A stretch of DNA of 56,681 nt from Streptomyces humidus (GCF_014649655.1 NZ_BMTL01000047.1:1-56681); one strand, 5' to 3'; positions 1 through 8,559 are shown, counted from the first letter of the stretch. A program made the numbers and translations. The notes: generated by a model from the letters alone, not told the origin.

Positions 1-10
1 CAGCGAGGCT

Positions 11-157
<147 letters not shown>

Positions 158-575
158 GGGCCCGACCGCTGGCCCTGGCCCCGACCGCCGACCCCCGGCC
201 CGTTGCGGCCGTGGGCGTGCCCGCACGACTCGGCGGCGGAACGGCCGCGGGTGCGGCAGCCCCGGGGTTCCGCGGCCGACGACACCGGGACGCCCCGGCC
301 GCGACCGACTCGGCTGCGGCCGGACCCCGACCGGGCCCCGACCCGACTCCGATCCCGATCCTGACCAGAGCACCAGCCCGGGCCCGACCTGAGTCCGAGC
401 CCGACCCGGGCCCGACCCGAGCCCCCGGCCCGAGCTGCGGCGGCTCCGCGTCGGCTTCACGGCCTGGCATCGGTCCCCGCGCATGCCGCACGAGCACCCA
501 CCCCCGGCCGGGCGTGCGTCACCCCGGGCGGGCTCACCACTGGCCGCTGCGGGGGTCGGCCTGGACACTGGTCGG
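158..575. other. GC-rich non-coding stretch
   Basis: No supportable gene. The sequence continues as degenerate CCCGA/CCCGG-type repeats to about 470. A 154-codon open frame at 211-675 encodes only Pro/Arg/Ala/Gly-rich low-complexity sequence and overlaps the hydrolase gene in another frame, so I treat it as chance. The 3' end of a gene lying mainly left of the window cannot be excluded. Confidence 0.6.
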
Positions 576-1706
576 GTGCGCACTGTCACAGCGACGGCCG
601 CCGCCGTCACCGCAGTCCTGGCCGCCGGCGCCGCCAGTGTCGCCGCCGGCCGGTTCGCCAGCGACGCCGCGCTGAAGGCGCCGCCCGGCCGGCCCCTGCC
701 CACCGAGCCCCGGCTCACCGTGCACGGCACGGCCGCCGGGCAGATCACCCTCACCCGTGACCTCGCCGCCCTGCGCCCCGGCACTTACGGCCTGTCGGGC
801 AACGGCTCGCACGCGGTCGTCGGCCCGGTCCTGCCCATGGCCCCGCACGCCGTCGACACCGTCGTGCGCCGCCTGGAACGCGTCACCCAGGGCTCGCTGA
901 GCTCCGGGGACGCGGTCTGGCTGACCCCGAACCTGCACACCGGCGACCCGGGCGGCGCCCTCGGCCTCGACCACGCCGACGTCGACGTCCCCGGCGAACT
1001 GGGCATCCTGCCCGCCTGGTTCGTGCCCGGCGCCCGCCGCACCTGGGTGATCGCCGTGCACGGCCTGGGCGCCACCAGGGAACACGCCCTGAACGTGATG
1101 GGCTTCCTGCACCACCGGCGCTTCCCCGTGCTCGCCCTCGCCTACCGCGGCGACCTCGGCGCGCCCCGCCCGCCGGACGGGCTGAACCACCTCGGCGCGA
1201 CCGAGTGGCGCGACCTGGACGCGGCGATGCGGTACGCCGTGCGCCACGGCGCCCAACGCGTCGTCCTGCTCGGCTGGTCCACCGGCGCCGCCATGGCGCT
1301 GCGCGCGGCCGCCGGATCGGGTCTGCGCGAGCGCGTCTCGGGGCTCGTGCTCGACTCCCCGGTCCTCGACTGGCGGACGACGCTGCGCGCCCTCGCCGCC
1401 GCCCGCCACACCCCCGGCGCGCTGCTGCCGCTCGCCGTCCGCGCCGCCGAGGGCCGCACCGGCCTGCAATCCGGGGCCGGCGACCCGGCGGCCGCGGCCG
1501 CGGACCGGCTGCGGGTCCCGACGCTGATCGTGCACGGGCCCGACGACGTCGTCGCCCCCTGGGGCCCCTCCCGCCGCCTCGCCGCCCGCCGCCCCGACCT
1601 CGTCACCCTGCACACCGTCGCGGACGCCCCGCACGGCGCCATGTGGAACGCCGGCCCCGCCGCCTACGAAGAGGCGCTGCGCCGCTTCCTGACCCCGCTG
1701 ATGTGA
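576..1706 (+). CDS. alpha/beta hydrolase, membrane-anchored or secreted
   Basis: 376-residue alpha/beta-hydrolase-fold enzyme, probably an esterase or lipase-like hydrolase; substrate unknown. The GTG start at 576 makes the protein begin with a short basic stretch and an Ala/Val-rich hydrophobic segment (about residues 3-25), a signal anchor or signal peptide. An in-frame ATG at 483 would add 31 Pro/Ala-rich residues before it and is less likely. The triad is visible: nucleophile Ser in GWSTG (about 235), acid Asp in GPDDVV (323/324) and His in DAPHGAM (353). HGLGATRE (about residues 165-175) supplies the oxyanion region. It stands alone, followed by a 176-bp gap. Certain as to fold, uncertain as to substrate. 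Confidence 0.85.
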   Translation: MRTVTATAAAVTAVLAAGAASVAAGRFASDAALKAPPGRPLPTEPRLTVHGTAAGQITLTRDLAALRPGTYGLSGNGSHAVVGPVLPMAPHAVDTVVRRLERVTQGSLSSGDAVWLTPNLHTGDPGGALGLDHADVDVPGELGILPAWFVPGARRTWVIAVHGLGATREHALNVMGFLHHRRFPVLALAYRGDLGAPRPPDGLNHLGATEWRDLDAAMRYAVRHGAQRVVLLGWSTGAAMALRAAAGSGLRERVSGLVLDSPVLDWRTTLRALAAARHTPGALLPLAVRAAEGRTGLQSGAGDPAAAAADRLRVPTLIVHGPDDVVAPWGPSRRLAARRPDLVTLHTVADAPHGAMWNAGPAAYEEALRRFLTPLM

Positions 1707-1882
1707 CCGGACGCCCGCCCGCCGGCCGGGCCCCCGGCGCTCGCGAAGGTTCCGTTCAAGGCCGTACCACTGGCCCGAAGGCGCCCTCCACCCCCTGGCT
1801 CCACCCCGTGCGCCGACCGGACCCCCGGGCCCCCGTGACGTTCCGTTTGGGTTTTCGGACCGTCAACCGGAAGACTGCACCC

Positions 1883-3319
1883 GTGACGTCCCGTATCCCG
1901 CGCGACTCCAGGCTTCGACTCGTCCGCCCGCGACCCCTGGCCGCCGCCCCCTCAGCTGTGAACGAGCGGCGCCCGCGCCGCCCCGCACCCCGCCCGCCGG
2001 AGGGCACCCCTGCGCCCGCGGAGCTGGCCAGAATGGCGCGCTCCGGACTGGCCGCCGCGGCCCGTGTCGCCCGCTGGGCCGACAACGCCCTCGGCCCCGG
2101 CCGAGACGCCGCGACCACCGACGGCAAGGCCACGCTCTCCGACGCGACCGCGGAACGAGCCGCCGCCGATCTGGGCCTGACCATGGACCGGATCCGCGCC
2201 GACTGGGACACCGCCCGGCTCGCTGGCCTCGTCGAGGTGCACGGCGACAGCGCCCGCCCCGGCTGGCGGCTGCGCGCCTGGAACCGCGACGACAGCGCCG
2301 TCCTGCGCGGCTGGGTCGCCCTGTTCGACGCCTGGTCCCTGGCCTCTCCGGAACCCGGGGACCAGGAGCCCGGCGCGGTCGCCGAAGTCGTCTCGGCCAT
2401 GCCTCAGGTACTCTCCTTCCTCCAGCTGTCCGCCGGGCCCGTCCCCGTCGAGCAACTGCTGGACCTGCTGCGCCAGCGCGTCACCGAACTGCGCACGGAA
2501 CGCTGCGAAGTCCCTTACAGCGCCGGTTCCGAACCCGCGACGCCGCTCGCCCCGGTCACCTCGGCCGACGTCGAGCCCGCCGAGCCCGCCCAGGACGCCG
2601 AACTCGCCCCCCTCCTCGACTGGGCCCTGCACGCCCTCGCCTCCGTCGGCGCCCTCACCTACGGCGACGCGCACGCCACCCTCACCCCGCTGGGCAGCTG
2701 GGCGGTCTGGGTCAAGCTGGAACAGATCTGCGTCGCCGCGCAGAGCCCCGCGGGGAACATCGAGCAGTCGGCCGAGGCCATGCTCCGCGGCTGCGCCCAG
2801 CTGCGCCCCAACGCGGCCCGCGCCGAGTACCGCGCCTGGCTCGCCGCCCGCACCGTCGGCAGCGCCGTCAGCGAACTGCTGCTGGCCGCCCGCGGGGACG
2901 ACGCCCTGCTGCGCGGCCTCGCCTTCGAGGCGCTGCGCGTCGTGGGCGCTCCGGCCGAGCACGACGTCCGCGCGGTCGTGGACGAGCCCGCCCTGCGGCC
3001 CTACGCCCTGCTCTGGCTCGCCGAGCACGACGGCGTCGATCCCGAGGACGCCCACGAGGTGCTCACCCGGGAGGAGGCCACCTGGCTGTGGGTCGACACC
3101 GCCGCGGCCGTCGCCGACCACGGCGAGGCGCCGATGCTCGTGCGTCACCTGGAGTCCGCGCTGCAGCCGACCGTGCCGGCCCTGCTGACCGAGGTACGGG
3201 CCGTGGGGCATCCGCGCACCGTGCAGGTGCTGGTGGCGCTGGCCGCCGCGCACCCCGACCCGGCGCTGGCCAAGGCCGTGCGCCGGGCCGCCTTCCAGGT
3301 GCACACCGGGAGCAGCTGA
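1883..3319 (+). CDS. conserved hypothetical, winged-helix/HEAT-like
   Basis: 478 residues with no catalytic motif I can name. After a basic Pro/Arg-rich N-terminus (1-45) comes a segment that looks like a DNA-binding winged helix (TLSDATAERAAADLGL and ARLAGLVEVHGDS, about residues 85-125). The C-terminal half is an all-alpha, Leu/Ala-rich repeat ending in a HEAT-like stretch (HPRTVQVLVALAAAHPD). The GTG at 1883 was chosen because GGAAG sits 9 nt upstream; GTG 1958 has no Shine-Dalgarno. The open frame runs back to 1205 inside the hydrolase gene, but that part is Arg/Pro-rich frame shadow. A regulatory or scaffolding role is a guess. Confidence 0.75.
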   Translation: MTSRIPRDSRLRLVRPRPLAAAPSAVNERRPRRPAPRPPEGTPAPAELARMARSGLAAAARVARWADNALGPGRDAATTDGKATLSDATAERAAADLGLTMDRIRADWDTARLAGLVEVHGDSARPGWRLRAWNRDDSAVLRGWVALFDAWSLASPEPGDQEPGAVAEVVSAMPQVLSFLQLSAGPVPVEQLLDLLRQRVTELRTERCEVPYSAGSEPATPLAPVTSADVEPAEPAQDAELAPLLDWALHALASVGALTYGDAHATLTPLGSWAVWVKLEQICVAAQSPAGNIEQSAEAMLRGCAQLRPNAARAEYRAWLAARTVGSAVSELLLAARGDDALLRGLAFEALRVVGAPAEHDVRAVVDEPALRPYALLWLAEHDGVDPEDAHEVLTREEATWLWVDTAAAVADHGEAPMLVRHLESALQPTVPALLTEVRAVGHPRTVQVLVALAAAHPDPALAKAVRRAAFQVHTGSS

Positions 3320-3406
3320 CGGGCTGCGCGGGCGGACGTGCACGGCGGGCGGCAAACACGGCGGGCGGCAGCGCGGCGGGCGACCGGCGGGCTGCGCGTG
3401 GGCCGC

Positions 3407-3820
3407 TCAGCCCGGTATCTCGGGCGCGTACGTGCCGAAACTCCAGATGTTGCCCTCGAGATCGCGGGCCATGTAGTCCCGCGAGCCGTACTCCTGGTCC
3501 GTCGGGGGCATCAGGATCTCCACGCCGTGCTCCGCGGCTCGCCGGTGATGCGCGTCCACGTCGTCCACCACGACGTAGACGCCGCTCGGGCCCGCGTCCT
3601 TCATCGCCGCGTCGAAGACACCGCCGCGGCCCTTGGACCCCAGCATCACCGCACCGTTGCCCTGGGCCAGCTCGGCGTGCATGACCGAGCCGTCCTCCCC
3701 CTCGTACACGGACAGTTCCGTGAAGCCCAGAGCCTCGGTGAGCTGCCGGATCGCCCCTTTCGCGTCCGCGTACAACACCGTCGGAAAGAGGCTGGGACGC
3801 CCGCCGTTCGTAGCCGCCAT
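3407..3820 (-). CDS. VOC (glyoxalase/bleomycin-resistance) family protein
   Basis: 137-residue single-unit vicinal-oxygen-chelate protein. It shows the beta-alpha-beta-beta-beta pattern: a hydrophobic first strand, an alpha helix with QLTEALGF, the strand ELSVYEGEDGSVMHAEL, then a second module with YVVVDDVDAHHRRAAEHGVE and the end DLEGNIWSFGTY. The terminal Glu of DLEGN is the usual metal-ligand position. The ATG at 3820 has GAGGGAG upstream at good spacing; the longer frame to 3895 has none. No neighbouring pathway indicates the substrate. Two direct copies of CACGGCGGGCGGCA lie just downstream (3341-3354 and 3357-3370). Confidence 0.9.
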   Translation of the reverse strand: MAATNGGRPSLFPTVLYADAKGAIRQLTEALGFTELSVYEGEDGSVMHAELAQGNGAVMLGSKGRGGVFDAAMKDAGPSGVYVVVDDVDAHHRRAAEHGVEILMPPTDQEYGSRDYMARDLEGNIWSFGTYAPEIPG

Positions 3821-4026
3821 GCCGATCACTCCCTCGTTGTCCGAACCGGTTTCCTGAGCCGTCTCCCAGTCTGGCACCCGGCACTGACAGCGCACCGGAC
3901 CGAAGACCGGCCGGAGAACCGGACGCGGGCCGGGCCGAAGAGCGCGCGGAGGCGGGGGAGTGCGGGAGCCGGTGGCGCCGCGGGACCGAACACCCGGACC
4001 CAGAAAAAATGCTTGCAGCGTCCCGT

Positions 4027-4039
4027 TAGACTGGCGTCA
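4027..4039 (+). promoter_or_regulatory. -10 element of a leaderless transcript before the ABC-F gene
   Basis: TAGACT (4027-4032) lies 6 nt before ATG 4039, the spacing of leaderless Streptomyces transcripts. No good -35 is seen; an A6 tract occupies 4004-4009. If this is the transcription start, the ABC-F mRNA begins at the first base of the leader ORF. Confidence 0.55.
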
Positions 4040-4062
4040 TGGCCATTCTCCTCGCGCATTAG
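4039..4062 (+). CDS. leader ORF, MAILLAH peptide
   Basis: ATG GCC ATT CTC CTC GCG CAT TAG, encoding seven residues. It begins where a leaderless transcript would start and ends 58 nt before the ABC-F start, in a different frame. Antibiotic-responsive ABC-F genes are often controlled by translation of such leaders (established for other bacteria). Whether this one is translated or regulatory is inference. Confidence 0.45.
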   Translation: MAILLAH

Positions 4063-4064
4063 AC

Positions 4065-4095
4065 GGCGGGAACGTCCTCAGCCGCCCATCCCGCC
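4065..4095 (+). promoter_or_regulatory. leader hairpin with alternative pairing, before ABC-F
   Basis: GGCGGGA (4065-4071) can pair with TCCCGCC (4089-4095). The same left arm GGCGG (4065-4069) can instead pair with CCGCC (4082-4086). Two mutually exclusive stems directly after a leader ORF stop are what an attenuator looks like. There is no clear U tract, so a translational mechanism would be more likely than termination. Confidence 0.35.
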
Positions 4096-4120
4096 AACGA
4101 CCCCGCACTGGAGTCTGTCC

Positions 4121-5719
4121 GTGATCTCCGCCTCCGGCATCGAGCTGCGCGCCGGTGCCCGCATCCTCATCGAGAACGCCTCCTTCCGTGTGGCCAAGGG
4201 CGACCGCATCGGTCTGGTCGGGCGCAACGGCGCCGGCAAGACCACCCTGACCAAGGTCCTGGCCGGTGAGGGCATCCCGGCCGCCGGTCAGGTCACCCGC
4301 TCCGGCGAGGTCGGCTACCTGCCCCAGGACCCCCGCACCGGCGACCTCGACGTCCTCGCCCGCGACCGCATCCTCTCCGCGCGCGGACTGGACGTCCTGA
4401 TCCGCAAGATGCGCGAGAACGAGCAGCGGATCGCGAACGGCTCGGGCGCCACCCGCGACAAGGCGATGCGCCAGTACGAGCGCCAGGAGACGGAGTTCCT
4501 CACCAAGGGCGGATACTCCGCCGAGGCCGAGGCCGCCACCATCGCCGCCGCGCTCAACCTGCCCGACCGGGTGCTCGGCCAGCCGCTGCACACGCTCTCC
4601 GGCGGTCAGCGCCGCCGCGTGGAGCTGGCCCGCATCCTGTTCTCCGACGCGGACACCCTGCTCCTCGACGAGCCGACCAACCACCTCGACGCCGACTCCA
4701 TCGTCTGGCTGCGCGACTACCTCAAGACCTACCGCGGCGGCTTCATCGTCATCAGCCACGACGTCGACCTGGTCGAGACGGTGGTCAACAAGGTGTTCTA
4801 TCTGGACGCCAACCGTTCCCAGATCGACGTCTACAACATGGGCTGGCGGCTCTACCAGCAGCAGCGCGAGTCCGACGAGAAGCGCCGCAAGCGCGAGCGC
4901 CAGAACGCCGAGAAGAAGGCCGCCGCACTGCACTCGCAGGCCGACAAGATGCGCGCCAAGGCCACCAAGACGGTCGCCGCGCAGAACATGGCCCGCCGTG
5001 CCGACAAGCTGCTCTCCGGCCTGGAGGCGGTCCGTCAGTCCGACAAGGTCGCCAAGCTCCGCTTCCCCGAGCCCGCGCCCTGCGGCAAGACGCCTCTGAT
5101 GGCCGAGGGCCTGTCGAAGTCCTATGGCTCCCTGGAGATCTTCACCGACGTCGACCTGGCCATCGACAAGGGCTCACGCGTCGTCATCCTCGGCCTGAAC
5201 GGCGCCGGCAAGACGACGCTGCTGCGGCTGCTCGGCGGGGCGGAACAGCCCGACACCGGTGAGGTCGTGGCCGGCCACGGTCTCAAGCTCGGCTACTACG
5301 CGCAGGAGCACGAGACCCTCGACCCGGAACGCACGGTCCTGGAGAACATGCGGTCCGCCGCCCCCGACCTGGATCTGGTCGAGGTCCGCAAGACCCTCGG
5401 TTCGTTCCTGTTCTCGGGCGACGACGTCGACAAGCCCGCCGGTGTCCTCTCCGGCGGCGAGAAGACCCGGCTGGCCCTGGCCACCCTCGTGGTCTCCTCG
5501 GCCAACGTCCTGCTCCTCGACGAGCCCACCAACAACCTCGACCCGGCCAGCCGCGAGGAGATCCTCGGCGCGCTGCGCACCTACAAGGGCGCGGTCGTCC
5601 TCGTCACCCACGACGAGGGCGCGGTGGAGGCGCTCCAGCCGGAGCGGATCATCCTGCTGCCCGACGGCGTCGAGGACCTGTGGGGCTCCGACTACGCGGA
5701 TCTCGTCGCCCTGGCTTGA
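4121..5719 (+). CDS. ABC-F family ATP-binding cassette protein
   Basis: 532-residue soluble protein with two ABC ATPase domains and no membrane segment: a ribosome-associated ABC-F factor that acts at the E site and affects translation or antibiotic protection. Domain 1: Walker A GRNGAGKTT (34-42), signature LSGGQ (159-163), Walker B LLLDEPTNHLD (180-190). A charged, Lys/Arg-rich linker at about 240-310 is the tRNA-interacting arm. Domain 2: Walker A GLNGAGKTT (358-366), signature LSGGE (443-447), Walker B LLLDEPTNNLD. GTG 4121 has GGAG 7 nt upstream. Whether it is an EttA-like housekeeping or a resistance-type member cannot be decided by eye; the leader ORF favours a regulated gene. Confidence 0.93.
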   Translation: MISASGIELRAGARILIENASFRVAKGDRIGLVGRNGAGKTTLTKVLAGEGIPAAGQVTRSGEVGYLPQDPRTGDLDVLARDRILSARGLDVLIRKMRENEQRIANGSGATRDKAMRQYERQETEFLTKGGYSAEAEAATIAAALNLPDRVLGQPLHTLSGGQRRRVELARILFSDADTLLLDEPTNHLDADSIVWLRDYLKTYRGGFIVISHDVDLVETVVNKVFYLDANRSQIDVYNMGWRLYQQQRESDEKRRKRERQNAEKKAAALHSQADKMRAKATKTVAAQNMARRADKLLSGLEAVRQSDKVAKLRFPEPAPCGKTPLMAEGLSKSYGSLEIFTDVDLAIDKGSRVVILGLNGAGKTTLLRLLGGAEQPDTGEVVAGHGLKLGYYAQEHETLDPERTVLENMRSAAPDLDLVEVRKTLGSFLFSGDDVDKPAGVLSGGEKTRLALATLVVSSANVLLLDEPTNNLDPASREEILGALRTYKGAVVLVTHDEGAVEALQPERIILLPDGVEDLWGSDYADLVALA

Positions 5720-5726
5720 TCATCGG

Positions 5727-5759
5727 TGATGGATCATTCGGCCCATCGGTGATCCATCA
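5727..5759. repeat. inverted repeat after the ABC-F gene
   Basis: TGATGGAT (5727-5734) and ATCCATCA (5752-5759) form an 8-bp inverted repeat. GGATCA/TGATCC (5731-5736/5750-5755) offers another register, and CATCGGTGAT occurs twice as a direct repeat (5721 and 5744). It could be an operator or part of a terminator; no function is assigned. Confidence 0.4.
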
Positions 5760-5806
5760 TCTGTGTGAGATCTCCTCGTATCGAGGTGTGTCATACATCG
5801 ATTTCC

Positions 5807-5839
5807 CGGCCGATCCCTTTGTCGACAAGGGGTCGGCCG
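5807..5839 (+). terminator. terminator-like hairpin after the ABC-F gene
   Basis: A near-perfect palindrome centred on GTCGAC (5821-5826). CGGCCGA (5807-5813) pairs with TCGGCCG (5833-5839), and the stem continues inward through CCCTTT/AAGGGG with one irregularity. It is followed by a short T run. It lies 88 bp after the ABC-F stop. Confidence 0.6.
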
Positions 5840-5860
5840 TTTCGCGTCCCTGACCTGCTA

Positions 5861-5917
5861 TTTCGCGAAAGAACACGTTCGGCGGTACGAACGCGTACTC
5901 ATGGAATCAGGGATTCC
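5861..5917. promoter_or_regulatory. cluster of small palindromes upstream of the HTH gene
   Basis: The rest of the 322-bp gap before the HTH gene holds TTTCGCGAAA (5861-5870, perfect palindrome), GTTCG-6-CGAAC (5877-5892) and GGAATC-3-GATTCC (5903-5917). These are candidate operator sites or mRNA hairpins. They do not fit the actinobacterial LexA box spacing. No convincing promoter hexamers were found. Confidence 0.3.
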
Positions 5918-6041
5918 GCTTGTGGGTACGCGCTCCTGTCGTCAAAACCGTCTCGCACGGACCTTGCCGAATGGGTGGCCATCACGTCCCGGAGGGGTGA
6001 TCATGAGGAGACCAGAGCGCACTTCCCATGAGGAGGCACGG

Positions 6042-6263
6042 GTGGCCGAGACTCTGAAGAAGGGCAGCCGGGTGACCGGCGCCGCGCGCGACAAGCTCGC
6101 GGCAGACCTGAAGAAGAAGTACGACTCCGGTGCGAGCATCCGGGCACTGGCCGAGGAGACCGGCCGCTCGTATGGCTTCGTGCACCGGATGCTCAGCGAG
6201 TCGGGCGTCACGCTCCGTGGGCGTGGCGGGGCGACCCGAGGCAAGAAGGCCGCCTCGTCCTGA
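6042..6263 (+). CDS. small helix-turn-helix protein
   Basis: 73-residue basic protein. An N-terminal Lys/Arg-rich region (KKGSRVTGAARDKLAADLKKKY) precedes a compact HTH: SIRALAEETGRSYGFVHRML, about residues 30-50, then a Gly/Arg-rich tail (LRGRGGATRGKKAASS). GTG 6042 has a perfect AGGAGG (6031-6036). ATG 6003 is an in-frame alternative with its own GGAGGGGT and would give 86 residues. Likely a DNA-binding regulator conserved in streptomycetes; target unknown. It stands alone behind a palindrome-rich 322-bp region. Confidence 0.82.
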   Translation: MAETLKKGSRVTGAARDKLAADLKKKYDSGASIRALAEETGRSYGFVHRMLSESGVTLRGRGGATRGKKAASS

Positions 6264-6382
6264 CCTCCGGGCGGCCCATCGGCTTCGACGGTGGCCACCC
6301 GGTCGGTGTTCCGATCGGCCGGGTGGTTACTGTGCAGTCACTTAGCTGACCGCTAGCTGACCGCACCCACCGGAGGCGCCCC

Positions 6383-7186
6383 ATGGCCACGCCCGACCAG
6401 GAACTCGTTCCCCTGCTCGACAAGGACGGCGTACGGCTCACCGTCGACGACGCGCTCGCCACGGTGACGCTGACCAACCCGGCCAAGCGCAACGCGCAGA
6501 GCCCCGCCATGTGGCGGGCCCTCGCCGAAGCCGGCCGGCTGGTGCCGGGCTCCGTCCGCGTGGTCGTGCTGCGCGGCGAGGGCAAGTCCTTCTCCGCCGG
6601 ACTCGACCGGCAGATGTTCACGCCCGAGGGGATCGAGGGCGAACCGTCCTTCATCGATCTCGCACGCAGTGGCGACGCCGAACTCGACGCCGCCATCGCC
6701 GGGTTCCAGGAGGGCTTCACCTGGTGGCGGCGTAACGACGTCGTGTCCATCGCCGCCGTCCAGGGCCACGCCATCGGCGCGGGCTTCCAGCTGGCCCTCG
6801 CCTGTGACCTGCGCGTCGTCGCCGACGACGTGCAGTTCGCGATGCGCGAGACCAGCCTCGGCCTGGTACCGGACCTGACGGGCACGCACCCCCTCGTCTC
6901 CCTGGTGGGCTACGGCCGCGCGGTCGAGATCTGCCTCACCGGCCGCTTCGTGCACGCCGAGGAAGCGGTGCGCACCGGCCTCGCCAACCTCGCCGTGCCC
7001 GCGCCCGGCCTCGACGCCGCCGTCCGCGACCTGGCCACGGCGATCCTGGCCGCGCCCCGCGAGGCGGTCATCGAGACCAAGGCGCTGCTGCGCGGCGCCG
7101 GCGACCGCGGCTACGACGAGCAGCGCGCCGCCGAGCGCGCCGCCCAGGCCCGTCGGCTGCGGGACATGGCCGGCGTCGGCGAATGA
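6383..7186 (+). CDS. enoyl-CoA hydratase/isomerase (crotonase) family protein
   Basis: 267 residues, normal crotonase length. The first oxyanion-hole segment is GKSFSAGLD and the second AVQGHAIGAGFQLALACDLR, followed by the acidic active-site helix RETSLGLVPDLTGT. The C-terminus carries the usual helical trimerisation domain. Acts on a CoA thioester, probably in beta-oxidation or acyl-CoA degradation; hydratase versus isomerase cannot be separated by eye. ATG 6383 follows GGAGGCGCCC. Monocistronic; a convergent gene begins 23 bp beyond the stop. Confidence 0.9.
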   Translation: MATPDQELVPLLDKDGVRLTVDDALATVTLTNPAKRNAQSPAMWRALAEAGRLVPGSVRVVVLRGEGKSFSAGLDRQMFTPEGIEGEPSFIDLARSGDAELDAAIAGFQEGFTWWRRNDVVSIAAVQGHAIGAGFQLALACDLRVVADDVQFAMRETSLGLVPDLTGTHPLVSLVGYGRAVEICLTGRFVHAEEAVRTGLANLAVPAPGLDAAVRDLATAILAAPREAVIETKALLRGAGDRGYDEQRAAERAAQARRLRDMAGVGE

Positions 7187-7208
7187 ACCCGTTCCTCGCG
7201 CGCACCGG

Positions 7209-7916
7209 TCACTCCACGGCCGTGACCAGCACCGTCACCGTCGGGTGATCCCGTAGCGCCTCCGACACCGCCGCGCGTACCTGCCGGGCCACGTCCAGGG
7301 CCCGGTGGTGCGCACTCACCGCGATCTCCACGCGTGCGTGGCGGTGCGGCAGGGCGGTCGCGTGCTCGCGTTCCTCGATGCGCACCGCCCTGCCGACGAC
7401 GTCGGTCAGCCGGATCACCCCGGCAACGGACAGCGCGGCCACGGCCGCGCGCTCCTCGTCGCCGTGCTGTGCCGCCGTGACGGACGGCGGCTCGGGTCCG
7501 GGCCCTACCGCCTCCGGTTCCCGCTCCTCGTCCAGCAGGGCCGTCACCCGCAGGTCCACCTCCGACACCACCAGGCCGAGACGCTCCGTCGAGGCCGTCG
7601 CCAGCGCCGAGCGCAGGCGGGAGGCCGCCGCCGGCAGCGGCTCGGACGCGTGCACGGCGATGTCCGCCGTCACCCGCACCGGCCCGGCCGGCAGCGCGCC
7701 GGGCGGGGGCGGCACGGCGGGCTCCGGCGCCTCCGCCGAGTCGGCCGCCCCGATCCGCAGCGCCACCAGCCGGACGCCCTCCACCTGGCGTGCCGCCCGC
7801 CGCAGCACCGCCCCGGCCGCCGCCTCCGTGATCCACGCACCGTCCCGCGGACCGCCCAGCGGGAGCAGTCTGCCCAGGCTCAGCTGATGCCGTACCGCGC
7901 TCGTCCATCCGTCCAC
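7209..7916 (-). CDS. Asp23-like two-domain protein (annotated elsewhere as P10 family)
   Basis: 235 residues. Two Asp23/Gls24-like beta-alpha modules are suggested: VRVTADIAVHASEPLPAAAS with LGLVVSEVDLRVTALL, and a C-terminal HARVEIAVSAHHRALDVA with HPTVTVLVTAVE. Between them lies an acidic Pro/Glu-rich linker (about 135-165). The GTG at 7916 puts GGAG 8 nt upstream; the ATG at 7922 would leave only 2 nt. Streptomyces homologues often carry the label nucleopolyhedrovirus P10 family, which is uninformative. It is divergent from the Asp23 operon by 102 bp, implying shared control. Confidence 0.7.
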   Translation of the reverse strand: MDGWTSAVRHQLSLGRLLPLGGPRDGAWITEAAAGAVLRRAARQVEGVRLVALRIGAADSAEAPEPAVPPPPGALPAGPVRVTADIAVHASEPLPAAASRLRSALATASTERLGLVVSEVDLRVTALLDEEREPEAVGPGPEPPSVTAAQHGDEERAAVAALSVAGVIRLTDVVGRAVRIEEREHATALPHRHARVEIAVSAHHRALDVARQVRAAVSEALRDHPTVTVLVTAVE

Positions 7917-8018
7917 CGTCATTACTCCAGCGTGCCGCATCCCCGGAGCGAGGACGGGCAACCGCGCTTACCGTGGTCGAAGGGGGCACAAGGGAACCGG
8001 ACGTAAGGACGTACGGCG

Positions 8019-8504
8019 ATGACCGAGTCAGTCGAGCAGAACCGGACGCAGACCCCCGACGGCGGCACCGAGCAGCCGCAGAACCGCAGGGCGGCCCGGC
8101 GCGGCGGAGGGGACCCGGCGACCCGCGGGCGGACCACCATCGCCGACGGCGTCGTCGAGAAGATCGCGGGGCTCGCGGCCCGGGACGTCCTGGGCGTCCA
8201 CACCATGGGCAGCGGCCTCAGCCGGACCTTCGGCGCCGTGCGCGACCGGGTGCCCGGCGGCTCGAAGTCCGTCACCCGGGGCGTCAAGGCCGAGGTGGGC
8301 GAGGTGCAGACCGCGCTCGACCTGGAGATCGTCGTCGACTACGGCGTGGCCATCGCCGACGTCGCCCAGGCCGTGCGGGAGAACGTCATCGCGGCAGTGG
8401 AGCGCATGACGGGCCTGGAGGTCGTCGAGGTCAACATCGCCGTGAGCGACGTCAAACTGCCCGACGAACAGGACGAGGAGCCGGAGCAGCCCCGGATCCA
8501 GTGA
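8019..8504 (+). CDS. Asp23/Gls24 family envelope stress response protein
   Basis: 161 residues with a Gln/Arg/Gly-rich disordered N-terminus (1-40). The canonical Asp23 domain follows: TTIADGVVEKIAGLAARDVLGVHTM, then a loop, LDLEIVVDYGVAIADVAQAVRENVIAAVERMTGLEVVEVNIAVSDVKLP in the core. In Firmicutes, Asp23 is a cytoplasmic protein tethered to the membrane by AmaP. Here an AmaP-like gene closes the same operon, so the same arrangement is inferred. It is the first gene of a five-gene plus-strand operon with overlapping downstream genes. Confidence 0.93.
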   Translation: MTESVEQNRTQTPDGGTEQPQNRRAARRGGGDPATRGRTTIADGVVEKIAGLAARDVLGVHTMGSGLSRTFGAVRDRVPGGSKSVTRGVKAEVGEVQTALDLEIVVDYGVAIADVAQAVRENVIAAVERMTGLEVVEVNIAVSDVKLPDEQDEEPEQPRIQ

Positions 8505-8559
8505 CCCGAGGACCACACGCAGCGGGCCCGGGTGACCGGACCGCCGAGGGGAGAGCACC

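Noticed and set aside
211..675. 154-codon plus-strand open frame
   Set aside because: Pro/Arg/Ala/Gly low-complexity product overlapping the hydrolase gene in another frame; high-GC DNA has long stop-free frames.
5861..5892. LexA (SOS) box
   Set aside because: GAACACGTTC has a 2-bp gap and GTTCG-6-CGAAC the wrong polarity; the actinobacterial box needs GAAC-4-GTTC.
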